DNA from: Bacteroidales bacterium
Lineage (GTDB): Bacteria; Bacteroidota; Bacteroidia; Bacteroidales; JAADGE01
NCBI GenBank assembly: GCA_021108035.1
Contig: JAIORQ010000052.1
Span: 124,001 to 188,000 of the forward strand
Reading direction: 5' to 3'
Length of the DNA stretch: 64,000 nt
Shown one piece after another: positions 35,042 through 44,079 of the stretch. The stretch's first letter is position 1, and each line of letters opens with the position of its first letter. The position numbers and the translations under genes are program-made. The notes below the pieces were generated by a model. The model ran no database searches. It had not been told where the DNA came from and was given only the letters and a program-made list of their open reading frames with translations.

Positions 35042-36802
35042 TTATCCTATATTTTTTGATTCTAAAAGATAAAGTTCAGCATCATAGTTTCCGTTCGGAT
35101 AATTGTATTCTACTCTTCCCGTTATGCATGCTTTTGCTTTGCCTGTTTTAAATAAAATATCAGCATAATCGAATATAAATTCTTTGTTAAAGTCTTTTGA
35201 GATAAATATTGTATTTTCACCTTTTATCTTATTTCTGATACATATTTCTCCGATCATTACATTGGCTAATGTATAGACAAAAACTGAAGGACTCGGAAAA
35301 TAGTTATCTCTGTCATTTATAGTTTGTTGATATTCAACATCTGTGTCTAATGAAGAACTTCCGTTTGACAGAATGACGGCAATTTCATCTTCTTTATATT
35401 TTTTTAACAGTTCAATATTTTTTAACAAGATTTCTGATGATAAAAAAGCTAATTTGCTTAAATTATCCATTTTATAATACTTTGGATATTTTATTCCGTA
35501 CGATTTATAAACTTCTTTGGCATATTTTGAAAATGATAAACCCATATTGCTTTCAATTGTCTTAATTTCTTCATCATTAATAAATAATCTGTTATCGTAC
35601 AACTTCACTTTTTTCTTAATTTTATATTCTGTTTTTTTAAATTGAGATTTACTTTTATTTTCTTTGCTTATTACTAATGATGCATTGCAGCCGCCGAAAC
35701 CCGATGCAGTTTTTAAAATATTAATCACCGGAACTTCTATATTTTCAGTAATAATATTTATCTTACTGTCAGTTCCTTGTTCATTATAACCTAATGATTT
35801 GTATAGTTTGTTTTTTGTTAATGAATTAATTGCAACTATTGTTTCTATAATTCCTGCAGCTCCGAATGTATGACCCAAATATCCTTTAATACTGTTTACG
35901 GGAACATTATTTAATCCGGAAAATTTTAATGCTTTAGCTTCCATTTCATCATTAAACAAAGTTGCCGTTCCGTGAGCAGATATATAATCAATGTTTTGGG
36001 AATTTATGCCGGCTTCTTTTAATGATTTATTAATTGATATTGCAAGTTCTTCTCCGGTTCTTGAAGGGCCGGAAATATGATTGGCATCATTGCTGCTTGT
36101 TTCACCGGTTATTTGAATATATGGTTTCGATGCTTTATTCTTATCATTAGTAAGAATAATTGTTCCTGCACCTTCTCCGGGAGTCATACCGGAACGATCT
36201 TTATCAAAAGGTTTGCATGCTCCTTCACTAACAGCTTTGAATGCTTGAAATCCGGATAAAGTAAATTCAGGCAAAATATCAGCGCCTGCAACTACTGCAT
36301 GGTCATATTTTCCGGCTTCAATTAATCGTTTTGCAACAATTATTGATAATAAACCTGATATACATGCATTTGAAACAGTAACAGCTTTATTAGGATGATT
36401 AAAAAAATCTTTAATTATTTCGGAAGACTTCCAAAGTTGAACTCTTTCAGCTTCAAAAGAATTTAATTTATCTTTTTGAAGAAGATCAATATTCCCTTTT
36501 GTCGTTGATATTATTAATAAGGTTTTTGAATTTTTTATATCAATATTTGTTTTAGCAAGAGCATCATTAATTGAGAGTATCAACAATTTTTCAAAACGAG
36601 TATATTTATTTGAGTTTGATATTTGTGAAAATCCGGAATTAAGTTCTTCAGTATTAACAAGTGATACAGCAACAGATTCAGGTGATAAATTTAAATCATT
36701 AATAATTTTAATTCCTGTAATATTATCTGATATATTAATTAGATTTTCATCTGAATTAAATCCTAAAGATGAAATAATATTATGTGAAGAGATATATACC
36801 AT
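35042..36802 (-). CDS. Ketosynthase fused to a ketosynthase-like C-terminal domain
   Basis: I use the start at 36802 (MVYISSHNIISSLGF), as in other ketosynthases; the frame is open to 36913 but the extension has no homology. Residues about 1-390 are a ketosynthase with VSNACISGLLS (Cys), ISAHGTATLFNDE and KGYLGHTFGAAG (His residues) and ASGFGGCNASLVISK. The remaining 190 residues resemble the short 3-oxoacyl-ACP-synthase-like proteins that are usually encoded separately in Bacteroidota aryl-polyene clusters (KMDNLSKLAFLSSEILL, VILSNGSSSLDTDVEYQQ, FPSPSVFVYTLANVMIGE). It is therefore a fusion of two normally separate subunits. Confidence 0.82.
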   Translation of the reverse strand: MVYISSHNIISSLGFNSDENLINISDNITGIKIINDLNLSPESVAVSLVNTEELNSGFSQISNSNKYTRFEKLLILSINDALAKTNIDIKNSKTLLIISTTKGNIDLLQKDKLNSFEAERVQLWKSSEIIKDFFNHPNKAVTVSNACISGLLSIIVAKRLIEAGKYDHAVVAGADILPEFTLSGFQAFKAVSEGACKPFDKDRSGMTPGEGAGTIILTNDKNKASKPYIQITGETSSNDANHISGPSRTGEELAISINKSLKEAGINSQNIDYISAHGTATLFNDEMEAKALKFSGLNNVPVNSIKGYLGHTFGAAGIIETIVAINSLTKNKLYKSLGYNEQGTDSKINIITENIEVPVINILKTASGFGGCNASLVISKENKSKSQFKKTEYKIKKKVKLYDNRLFINDEEIKTIESNMGLSFSKYAKEVYKSYGIKYPKYYKMDNLSKLAFLSSEILLKNIELLKKYKEDEIAVILSNGSSSLDTDVEYQQTINDRDNYFPSPSVFVYTLANVMIGEICIRNKIKGENTIFISKDFNKEFIFDYADILFKTGKAKACITGRVEYNYPNGNYDAELYLLESKNIG

Positions 36803-36921
36803 AAAATTTTGGCGTTTTAAAAATAATATACAAAAGTATATTTCTTCGTTAAGATTGAAAATATATTTTGTTACAATTTCTTTTAAGGCAAGGATTTTGT
36901 ATTGTTTACTCAAATATTTGA

Positions 36922-37761
36922 ATGATTTTTAATATAAACAAGCTAATGAGACCAAGAAGAACTATTATTTTAATATTTTTTGTTTTTTTCACTTCAGTCG
37001 TTTATTCTCAAAAAGAAATAAAGATGGTTTTAGTTAACGGCGGTACTTTTGAAATGGGCAGCAGCAGTGATTTTTTTAAAGATGAAATACCCAAACATGA
37101 AGTTACGCTTAACAGTTTTTATATATCACAATATGAAATAAGTTTTGATGAGTATTCTGCGTTTTGTGGTATTGCCGGCTATAGTGAACCATACGGCACT
37201 TTCGGTTTTCCTGTAACAAATATTTCTTGGGAAAGAGCAGTTATGATGTGTAATTGGTTAAGCAGAAGAGACGGTTACGATAAAGCATATAAAATTGTGA
37301 GAAACGAGAAAGAGAAAATCTTTATTGTTATTTGTAACTTTCAATCTAACGGTTACAGATTACCAACTGAAGCTGAATGGGAATATGCTGCTAAAGGCGG
37401 TCATCGGTCAAAAGACTATACATTCAGCGGAAGTAACAGTCCGTATCTTGTTGCGTGGTTCAGTGAAACATATCAAGGTCTTGAACATAAATCAGGTGAA
37501 TTATTACCTAATGAATTAGGGATATATGATATGTCGGGAAACATAGCAGAATTTTGTTGGGATTATTATTATGAGTTATATTATAAGAAAAAAGAAGTTG
37601 ATAATCCGAAAGGCCCTGATGTAGGAAACAAAAGAGTATTCAGAGGCGGAACAAGAAGAGATAAAATGATTAATATTGAAATTCCCAGACGTTCATTTTT
37701 GGAGCAAAATAAAAAGAATTTTTATGTAGGGTTTAGAGTTGTGAGAACTAAAACTGATTAA
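36922..37761 (+). CDS. Exported SUMF/FGE-fold protein without catalytic cysteines
   Basis: The 279-residue protein has a signal peptide (IILIFFVFFTSVVYSQ) and one formylglycine-generating-enzyme-like domain: MVLVNGGTFEMGSSSD, FYISQYEISFDEYSAFCG, YRLPTEAEWEYAAKGG, YDMSGNIAEFCWDYY and RVFRGGTRRDK...FYVGFRVV. The C-terminal cysteine pair that binds copper in true FGE is absent here (Asp, Lys and Met in that stretch), so it is probably a binding or structural protein like GldJ/GldK relatives. A start at 36946 (MRPRRT) is possible. It is divergent from the fused ketosynthase gene. Confidence 0.8.
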   Translation: MIFNINKLMRPRRTIILIFFVFFTSVVYSQKEIKMVLVNGGTFEMGSSSDFFKDEIPKHEVTLNSFYISQYEISFDEYSAFCGIAGYSEPYGTFGFPVTNISWERAVMMCNWLSRRDGYDKAYKIVRNEKEKIFIVICNFQSNGYRLPTEAEWEYAAKGGHRSKDYTFSGSNSPYLVAWFSETYQGLEHKSGELLPNELGIYDMSGNIAEFCWDYYYELYYKKKEVDNPKGPDVGNKRVFRGGTRRDKMINIEIPRRSFLEQNKKNFYVGFRVVRTKTD

Positions 37762-37825
37762 AACAGTTCTGCCATTTTTTTACCGAATTGAAATAATTAA
37801 TTCCAAATTATAAGCAACAAATCTT

Positions 37826-37860
37826 AAACCTGCCTGCCGGAAAGCCGGCGGGTTTGTTTT
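37826..37860 (+). terminator. Probable rho-independent terminator
   Basis: A GC-rich imperfect hairpin (aaacctgcctgccgg / ccggcgggttt with a small bulge) followed by a T-run lies about 60 bp after the SUMF-type gene, the only GC-rich spot in an AT-rich spacer. Confidence 0.7.
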
Positions 37861-37933
37861 TTGAGTATTGATATTTATTATTTTTGCTTTACTCGCTAAA
37901 TTTGTAGTAGTACTATTTAAAACTTACGAAAAA

Positions 37934-38449
37934 CTATAATATTGAAACGTTTGAAAACTTTCCGTTTGTAATTTCTATTTCTTCCAACGATTTGTTTCTT
38001 GCAGTAAATGAGAATGTTCCGTTTATCTTTTTTCCATCAACTGAACTGATTATTACAGAGCCTGAGGTTGAATAATAATTTGTTTCAGCTTCATCGTCTT
38101 CTTCATCTTTATTGACCAAATAAGATCCGTATGTAGTTAACTCAGGTAAATTCAAATTTCCGTCATCTCCGAAAGGATTCAAACTTATTGTATAAGTTCC
38201 TGTGCTTATTGCATCACCGCTCATTTTAACGACTATATTTATTTTATTTCCGTTAAGATTATAACCCATGAAAGAAAAATAGCCGCTGTCTTCTTTACCG
38301 GCAACAACCGAAGGTGTCGCTTTCCATTCTGTTCCGTCAACAGTTGCGCTCATATTTGGTAAAATTTCAATAACATCTTCTTTTTTACAGCTTGTAAATA
38401 ATGATGAAAAAGTAAAAATTGCGAATAATAATAATAATTTAGTTTTCAT
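37934..38449 (-). CDS. Lipoprotein, DUF6252-like
   Basis: A 171-residue lipoprotein with signal LLLFAIFTFSSLFTSC followed by KKEDV. The body is a beta-sandwich-like pattern with MSATVDGTEWKATP at the N-terminus, GDAISTGTYTISLN in the middle, and INGTFSFTARN near the end, as in a large Bacteroidota lipoprotein family (DUF6252, from memory). It is monocistronic. The function is unknown. Confidence 0.7.
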   Translation of the reverse strand: MKTKLLLLFAIFTFSSLFTSCKKEDVIEILPNMSATVDGTEWKATPSVVAGKEDSGYFSFMGYNLNGNKINIVVKMSGDAISTGTYTISLNPFGDDGNLNLPELTTYGSYLVNKDEEDDEAETNYYSTSGSVIISSVDGKKINGTFSFTARNKSLEEIEITNGKFSNVSIL

Positions 38450-38529
38450 TTATCAGAAAATTTTGGAATTAAAAATTATTCAGTAAAGTTATTAATAAAT
38501 ATTTAAATAAGCATAAATATAATTCTACT

Positions 38530-39054
38530 TTAATAATTTACTCTTTTGACCGCAACTATTCTTCTTAAAAAGTCTTTAAATAAAAAGCTGATAACTGATT
38601 GCGAATTTGATAACGAATGATCATCATTAACAATATGTAATTCACATTGTTGCTTCTCTGCAAATTTCACTGAATTTTTGTAAGATATGATTGTGTCATT
38701 ATAGCCGTGAACTATTGTAACAGGTATATTAAAATTTACAAATTCTGTTAGATTATAACCCGGAATAAATAATGCAGGTGCACATAAAAACAGACCTTTC
38801 GGTTTTATTGTTTCCGAAGCTGCTAATGAAACATATGCTCCCATACTTGAACCGTAAAGAACAATATTTTCTTTCGAATTGTTACATGAGTTCAATAAAA
38901 TATTTACTCTGTAATCCGGATCTTTTGTCGATCTGTAATCTATACTTTCTGTTTTGAAATTCATTTCTTCAGCGATTGAATTCAAATAAGCGATTTTTTT
39001 ACCGTTAGGACCGGAATCTCTTCCGTGAGAGAAGTATATTTTGAAAAGACTCAT
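38530..39054 (-). CDS. Small alpha/beta hydrolase (YqiA/YcfP-like esterase)
   Basis: The 174-residue protein is a compact alpha/beta hydrolase. It starts with IYFSHGRDSGPNGKK, has the nucleophile elbow GSSMGAYVSL (Ser), an acid in IVHGYNDTI and a His in VNDDHSLSN, in the order of the catalytic triad. UPF0227-type esterases of this size act on small acyl esters; the substrate is unknown. It is transcribed away from xseA. Confidence 0.8.
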   Translation of the reverse strand: MSLFKIYFSHGRDSGPNGKKIAYLNSIAEEMNFKTESIDYRSTKDPDYRVNILLNSCNNSKENIVLYGSSMGAYVSLAASETIKPKGLFLCAPALFIPGYNLTEFVNFNIPVTIVHGYNDTIISYKNSVKFAEKQQCELHIVNDDHSLSNSQSVISFLFKDFLRRIVAVKRVNY

Positions 39055-39130
39055 AGGCTAAAATAATTATTTAATTCTTGTTTAAAAATCAAATATACTT
39101 AAATTTGCTGTATAATATAAAACATATAAT

Positions 39131-40492
39131 TTGGATCAGAGTATTTCATTATCAGAACTTAACGAACTTGTAAAGGATACTATACAAGAAGGATTTCCGA
39201 GCAAGTATAATATTATTGCGGAAATTAGCGAATTCAATGAGAGTAGGGGACATGCTTATCTGGAATTAATAGAAAAGAATGAAAATGATCAATTATCAGC
39301 TAAGGCACGTGCAACAATATGGGCAAGCACTTACAGAATGATTAAACCATATTTTGAAACAACTGCCGGACATCATTTACAAGCAGGGTTAAAGATATTA
39401 ATTGTTGTTACTGTTGAGTTTCACGAAATTTATGGTTTCAGTTTGAATATAAAAGATATTGACCCCACATATACTATTGGTGATATTGAGCAAAAACGAC
39501 TTGCAATTATAAAAATGCTTGAAGAAGAAGGAGTTTTTGAAATGAATAAGGAGTTAGAATTTCCGCTTGTGCCTCAAAGAATTGCCGTTATCTCTTCTGA
39601 AACTGCAGCCGGCTATGGCGATTTTTCAGAACAATTATTGGAAAACAGTTACGGATTCAGTTTTGAACTTATACTTTTTCAATCTGCTGTGCAAGGTGAG
39701 GAAACCGAAAATTCAATAATTGAAGCGCTTGAAAAAATATATGAAAAAATTGATGATTTTGATGTAGTTGTTATTATAAGAGGAGGCGGTTCGAAATCTG
39801 ATTTAAGTTGGTTTGATTCATATAATATTGCTGTAAATATTGCACAATTTCCTGTTCCGATTATTACAGGTATCGGACATGAAAAAGATGAGTCGGTTGC
39901 AGATATGGTTGCACATACTAATTTGAAAACACCTACTGCTGCTGCAGAATTTATTATTAATAAGGTTTTAAAATTTGATACATATTTAAGTGATCTCGGA
40001 AATCAATTTTTCGAACTTATAAAAAATAAGTTAATAAATGAAAAAAATAGTTTAGAACTAATAAAAAACAGTTTTCATCCTCTCTTTTTGCAGATAATTA
40101 AAGCTGAAGAATCAGAATTAAAATTAATTAAAGAGCGTTTTAAAAATTCTGTAAAGGAAAATATTAATAATCAGAAAAATGATTTAAATCAGTACCCTTC
40201 AGCAATTAAGAACCTATTAATTTCTGAAATAAAAGACAAATCAAGGAGTTTTGAGATTTTAAAAATGAATTTCAGGAATAAAATTTCCGAATATTTTTCA
40301 AAACACAAACATGAACTTGAAGTTTTTAAGCAAAAAAATAATTTTTTAAGCCCTGTTAATGTTTTGAAAAGAGGATACAGTATTACAACTTATAACGGAA
40401 AAACTGTTAAATCAATTTCAGATATAAGTAATAATGATATTATTAAAACAAAATTGATTGACGGAAGTTTTAAATCAAAAGTGAGAAAGTAA
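39131..40492 (+). CDS. xseA: Exodeoxyribonuclease VII large subunit
   Basis: The 453-residue protein has the N-terminal OB fold (SLSELNELVKDTIQ...NIIAEISEFNESRGHAYLELIEK) and the catalytic domain: PQRIAVISSETAAGYGDF, DVVVIIRGGGSKSDLSWFD, PIITGIGHEKDESVADMVAHTNLKTPTAAAEFI. A coiled-coil region and a final beta segment (LKRGYSITTYNGKTVKSIS) follow. ExoVII degrades single-stranded DNA from both ends. The frame begins at a TTG, with no nearby ATG that keeps the OB fold. The small subunit gene xseB, often the next gene, is not here: only 67 bp separate it from the permease gene. Confidence 0.93.
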   Translation: MDQSISLSELNELVKDTIQEGFPSKYNIIAEISEFNESRGHAYLELIEKNENDQLSAKARATIWASTYRMIKPYFETTAGHHLQAGLKILIVVTVEFHEIYGFSLNIKDIDPTYTIGDIEQKRLAIIKMLEEEGVFEMNKELEFPLVPQRIAVISSETAAGYGDFSEQLLENSYGFSFELILFQSAVQGEETENSIIEALEKIYEKIDDFDVVVIIRGGGSKSDLSWFDSYNIAVNIAQFPVPIITGIGHEKDESVADMVAHTNLKTPTAAAEFIINKVLKFDTYLSDLGNQFFELIKNKLINEKNSLELIKNSFHPLFLQIIKAEESELKLIKERFKNSVKENINNQKNDLNQYPSAIKNLLISEIKDKSRSFEILKMNFRNKISEYFSKHKHELEVFKQKNNFLSPVNVLKRGYSITTYNGKTVKSISDISNNDIIKTKLIDGSFKSKVRK

Positions 40493-40559
40493 TAAATATG
40501 TTTTTCAGAAAGAACCAAAATTATTACTATTTTTGAAAAATTAATTATTTAAATGATTT

Positions 40560-41657
40560 ATGAAACAATACCCGATCATAGTCAGATTGACTATTATATT
40601 ATTTTTTCTGATACTTGTAATTTATTCACTGATTGAGGCAAAGCATATTTTATATCCTCTTGCGCTTTCAGTATTATTTTCATACTTGTTATATCCAATA
40701 GCATCATTTTTGGAATATAAAGCACGATTCCCAAGGATTATTGCAGTGATTTTATCAGTTTTATTTCTGTTAGCTGTTATTACAGGTGCTGTGAATATAT
40801 TAATAAATCAGATTCAGAAATTTGCTCAAGATGAAGAATTAAAGCAACAAGCAATAGTAAATTTTGCAGAAATTCAATTGTTTATCGAAAGTAGGTTTAA
40901 AGTTGCAACTGATAAACAAAATTTATGGATAACTGAAAAAGTAAAAGATTTTTTTGAAACAGGCGGACATATAAAAAATATTGTCAGGAAAGCTGTAGGT
41001 ACAATTGAAGCTTTGCTGTTTATCCCGATTTTTACTGTATTTATGTTATTTTTCAGAGAAAGAGCAGAAAGATTTATTCATAAACTTGCAGAAAGACGAC
41101 ATGCTGAACTGGCTGAAAATTTGATCAAGCAAATCTCTCAAGTTACAATAAAATACGTAAGTGGTGTAACAACAGTAGTTATAATATTAGCAATTGTTCA
41201 TTCTGCAGCTTTATCTGTTATCGGAATTAAATATGCCGTTATTTTTGGTATTATTACTGCATGTTTTTCATTTATACCGTATTTCGGAACAGTGGTAAGC
41301 GGTATTGTACCTGTTACATTTGTATTATTTGCACAAGGTGATCCTTATTTGGCATTAGCAGTTGTTATTTATTATGTAATTATTTCTGTGATAGATCATA
41401 ATATATTAACACCCGGAATAGTTGGAGGAAAAGTACATCTGAATCCTTTTGTAACAATATTAAGTATTATTATTGGTGCAACTATATGGGGTATTCCCGG
41501 AATGATTATAGTAGTTCCGTTTATGGCGATTATAAAAATTATTTGTGATAATATTGACAGTTTAAAACCGTTTGGTTATATATTGGGAACAGATAAATAC
41601 GGAGGTTTGTCAATAAAAAAAGTCGCTGATTTCTTCTTTTTAAAAAGGAAAAAATGA
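40560..41657 (+). CDS. AI-2E family (PerM-like) transporter
   Basis: The 365-residue membrane protein has the AI-2E/PerM layout: two helices at the N-terminus (FFLILVIYSLIEAKHILYPLALSVLFSYLLYPI), a hairpin, a cytoplasmic loop, then a C-terminal bundle with ISVIDHNILTPGIVGGKVHLNPFVTILSIIIGATIWGIPGM split over the usual signature. Members export small molecules or act in Na+/H+ exchange. Its two neighbours are unrelated, and it could be cotranscribed with xseA. Confidence 0.9.
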   Translation: MKQYPIIVRLTIILFFLILVIYSLIEAKHILYPLALSVLFSYLLYPIASFLEYKARFPRIIAVILSVLFLLAVITGAVNILINQIQKFAQDEELKQQAIVNFAEIQLFIESRFKVATDKQNLWITEKVKDFFETGGHIKNIVRKAVGTIEALLFIPIFTVFMLFFRERAERFIHKLAERRHAELAENLIKQISQVTIKYVSGVTTVVIILAIVHSAALSVIGIKYAVIFGIITACFSFIPYFGTVVSGIVPVTFVLFAQGDPYLALAVVIYYVIISVIDHNILTPGIVGGKVHLNPFVTILSIIIGATIWGIPGMIIVVPFMAIIKIICDNIDSLKPFGYILGTDKYGGLSIKKVADFFFLKRKK

Positions 41658-41720
41658 TTTAATAATAAAATGTGTAATACTCATAATCGCTCATTTTAGG
41701 TTTAACAAAACAAAAAAAGA

Positions 41721-44045
41721 ATGTCTTTAGTTGTCGTTATAGTTGTTGTTATTGTAATACTATTGTTTTTATTAGTATTTACATTAGGATTTTTTATGGG
41801 CTTGGGCAGAAAAAAAAAGGACATTGCATTAATTGAAAAAGAACAACAACTGCAAAAGAAAACACAAGAAAATATTATTAGTCGGTTTCTGTTTGAAGAT
41901 AAAGAAGATATTTCTACAAAAGGTGAAGAATCTTTGATATATCCTATTAAAATTATTAACAGAGGATATAGAAGGATAAAAAAATATATTAAGATAAAGC
42001 AAATTGTAAATCAATTGAAAGAAATTCAGACAGTCAGATATTTCAGGAAATATTTGTTAAGTTATGTCGGAATTGCTGTATTGGTTTTCGGATTTGGTTA
42101 TTTTGTTAAATTTGCGGTATCAGCAACAGTTGTTCCCATATCAGGCAGGTTTATTATTTCAGTTTTCATTAGTCTGATTATAATTGGCCTTTCTCATTTT
42201 ATCAGAAAAAAATATAAGACATTCAGTTCAATATTAATGGGAGGAGCATTAGGGTCTCTCTATATTACATTTACTATTTCATTTTATGTTTATAATATTT
42301 TTACGAATCTGCAGATTTTTGGTGTCTTTTTTATTCTTACCGCTTTTTCGGTTGCATTATCAATATTCTATAATCGATTTGAACTTATGCTTCTTGCAGT
42401 AATCGCAGGTTTTATCGGCCCTTTATTTTCATCATTTGATTTTAATGAAGCAAGAATATTGCTTATATATATATTAGTTTTGGATATTGGTGCAATATTT
42501 ATTTCCGTAAGATTTAAAAACTTTTTTATCAGATTGATTCCTGCACTCTTTACAGGAGGTTATATGATATTTTGGATGAGATATTGTTTGATGAATAATG
42601 ATTACGAAGGGTTTAATATTGATTTTTTTATATTGACTTTAATTTATTTAGTTTTAGTTATTTTGGCTGTAATATATAATGTAAAAACAAAAACTTCATA
42701 TAAGCCTTATGAATTAATGGCGGTTTTAGTAATAAACTTGATATATTATTCTATAGGAATGTATATGTTGAATGAATTAAATCCTGATTACAAAGGAATT
42801 TATACTGCTGTAGTTGCGATATTTAATATTATTTTTTTAATCATAATTCTTCAGTTTAGAAAAGATTCCTCTGAACAATTGATCTATTTCTTTGCAATTA
42901 TAAGTTTATTGTTTCTTACATTAATCCCGCCGGTTGAATTGGTAGGCAAATCTATTACGATGATATGGGCTGTAGAGATTGTTCTTTTAATGTGGGTTTC
43001 AATTAAATTAGATATAAAGATGCTGAAACTTGTTTCAACATTTCTGATGATAGGTTTGACAGCAAGTTTTGTTCTTGATGTAATTGATAACTACATAGTA
43101 ATTTCAGTTAATGCTCCCGATAAAAAATTATTAATAAATAAAAGTTTTATTTCCGGAATAATGACAAGCTTAGGTTTAGGATTGAACGTAATAATAATGG
43201 GAAAAAGTCATGATAAATATCTTTTAAAACCCGTTAGGATGAGTCATTTGAGGATATTTATTGCTGTAGTTGCAATAGGTGCTTTATATATATCTTTACA
43301 TTCTGAAATTTTATACCATCTGACATTGTCTGTCGAAGACAGCAGTTTGTTGAATATGTATATGGGGATTTATAATTTTGCTTTTATTCTGATAAGTGTA
43401 GTAATTCTGACATTTATAAATAAAAAATCGATTAGATTATTTTCCGGAATTATTGCTGTACTGTCAACTGCTTTTTTCTTTTCAGTATATTTATATGATA
43501 TTATTGCAGTGAGAGATCATCTTTTGTTATTTCTGTCAATTTCAATGAAAGAATTTATTTTACATTTGGTATTAATTACACTCATTTTGTTTATAATATT
43601 TTTTGCATATATAAATATGAAGAAGATGAACGAATTAATGAGAAGAATATCGCAATGGATAAGTACATTTTTAATCATTGCAGTATTGATAACTGAAATA
43701 GATCATCTTATAGTTATAAATAATCACGGTTCCGGTATTCCTGTAAGTTCTGTATTAGCAAGTGCTCATTATTTTTATTATACAATTTTTTGGGCATTTT
43801 CTGCTCTGGTTTTATCTGTTTCTGCATTATTGTTTAACGATAAGGAACTCATCAGAATATCAATATTTATAATTTTTGCGACATTAATTAAACTTTTTGC
43901 TGTTGATATTTCTAATATTGATACTTGGGAAAGGACTTTCAGTTATATAAGTGTCGGTATAATTACATTGTTTATTGCGTTTGTAAGACAAAGATTATTT
44001 GAACGACTTGATCAAGATAAATCACATGTGTTTAAGAATGTTTAG
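41721..44045 (+). CDS. DUF2339 multi-spanning membrane protein
   Basis: The 774-residue protein begins with one helix (LVVVIVVVIVILLFLLVFTLGFFMG) and a charged linker, then has about 20 membrane helices with sparse loops. The arrangement, including VRYFRKYLLSYVGIAVLVFGFGYFVKFA and the GGALGSLYITFTISFYVY region, matches the DUF2339 family. The following gene encodes a DUF3999-like protein, the partner usually found beside DUF2339 in other phyla. A cell-envelope role is likely; the precise function is unknown. Confidence 0.82.
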   Translation: MSLVVVIVVVIVILLFLLVFTLGFFMGLGRKKKDIALIEKEQQLQKKTQENIISRFLFEDKEDISTKGEESLIYPIKIINRGYRRIKKYIKIKQIVNQLKEIQTVRYFRKYLLSYVGIAVLVFGFGYFVKFAVSATVVPISGRFIISVFISLIIIGLSHFIRKKYKTFSSILMGGALGSLYITFTISFYVYNIFTNLQIFGVFFILTAFSVALSIFYNRFELMLLAVIAGFIGPLFSSFDFNEARILLIYILVLDIGAIFISVRFKNFFIRLIPALFTGGYMIFWMRYCLMNNDYEGFNIDFFILTLIYLVLVILAVIYNVKTKTSYKPYELMAVLVINLIYYSIGMYMLNELNPDYKGIYTAVVAIFNIIFLIIILQFRKDSSEQLIYFFAIISLLFLTLIPPVELVGKSITMIWAVEIVLLMWVSIKLDIKMLKLVSTFLMIGLTASFVLDVIDNYIVISVNAPDKKLLINKSFISGIMTSLGLGLNVIIMGKSHDKYLLKPVRMSHLRIFIAVVAIGALYISLHSEILYHLTLSVEDSSLLNMYMGIYNFAFILISVVILTFINKKSIRLFSGIIAVLSTAFFFSVYLYDIIAVRDHLLLFLSISMKEFILHLVLITLILFIIFFAYINMKKMNELMRRISQWISTFLIIAVLITEIDHLIVINNHGSGIPVSSVLASAHYFYYTIFWAFSALVLSVSALLFNDKELIRISIFIIFATLIKLFAVDISNIDTWERTFSYISVGIITLFIAFVRQRLFERLDQDKSHVFKNV

Positions 44046-44079
44046 ATTCTAATATTTAATAATTAACTTTGTTCTGTTT

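Noticed and set aside
36803-36913. 37-residue N-terminal extension of the fused ketosynthase
   Set aside because: Ketosynthases start at the MVYISSHN-type strand; the extension is hydrophobic and unrelated.
36922-37761. Functional formylglycine-generating enzyme
   Set aside because: The C-terminal cysteine pair needed for copper binding is absent; only the fold is shared.
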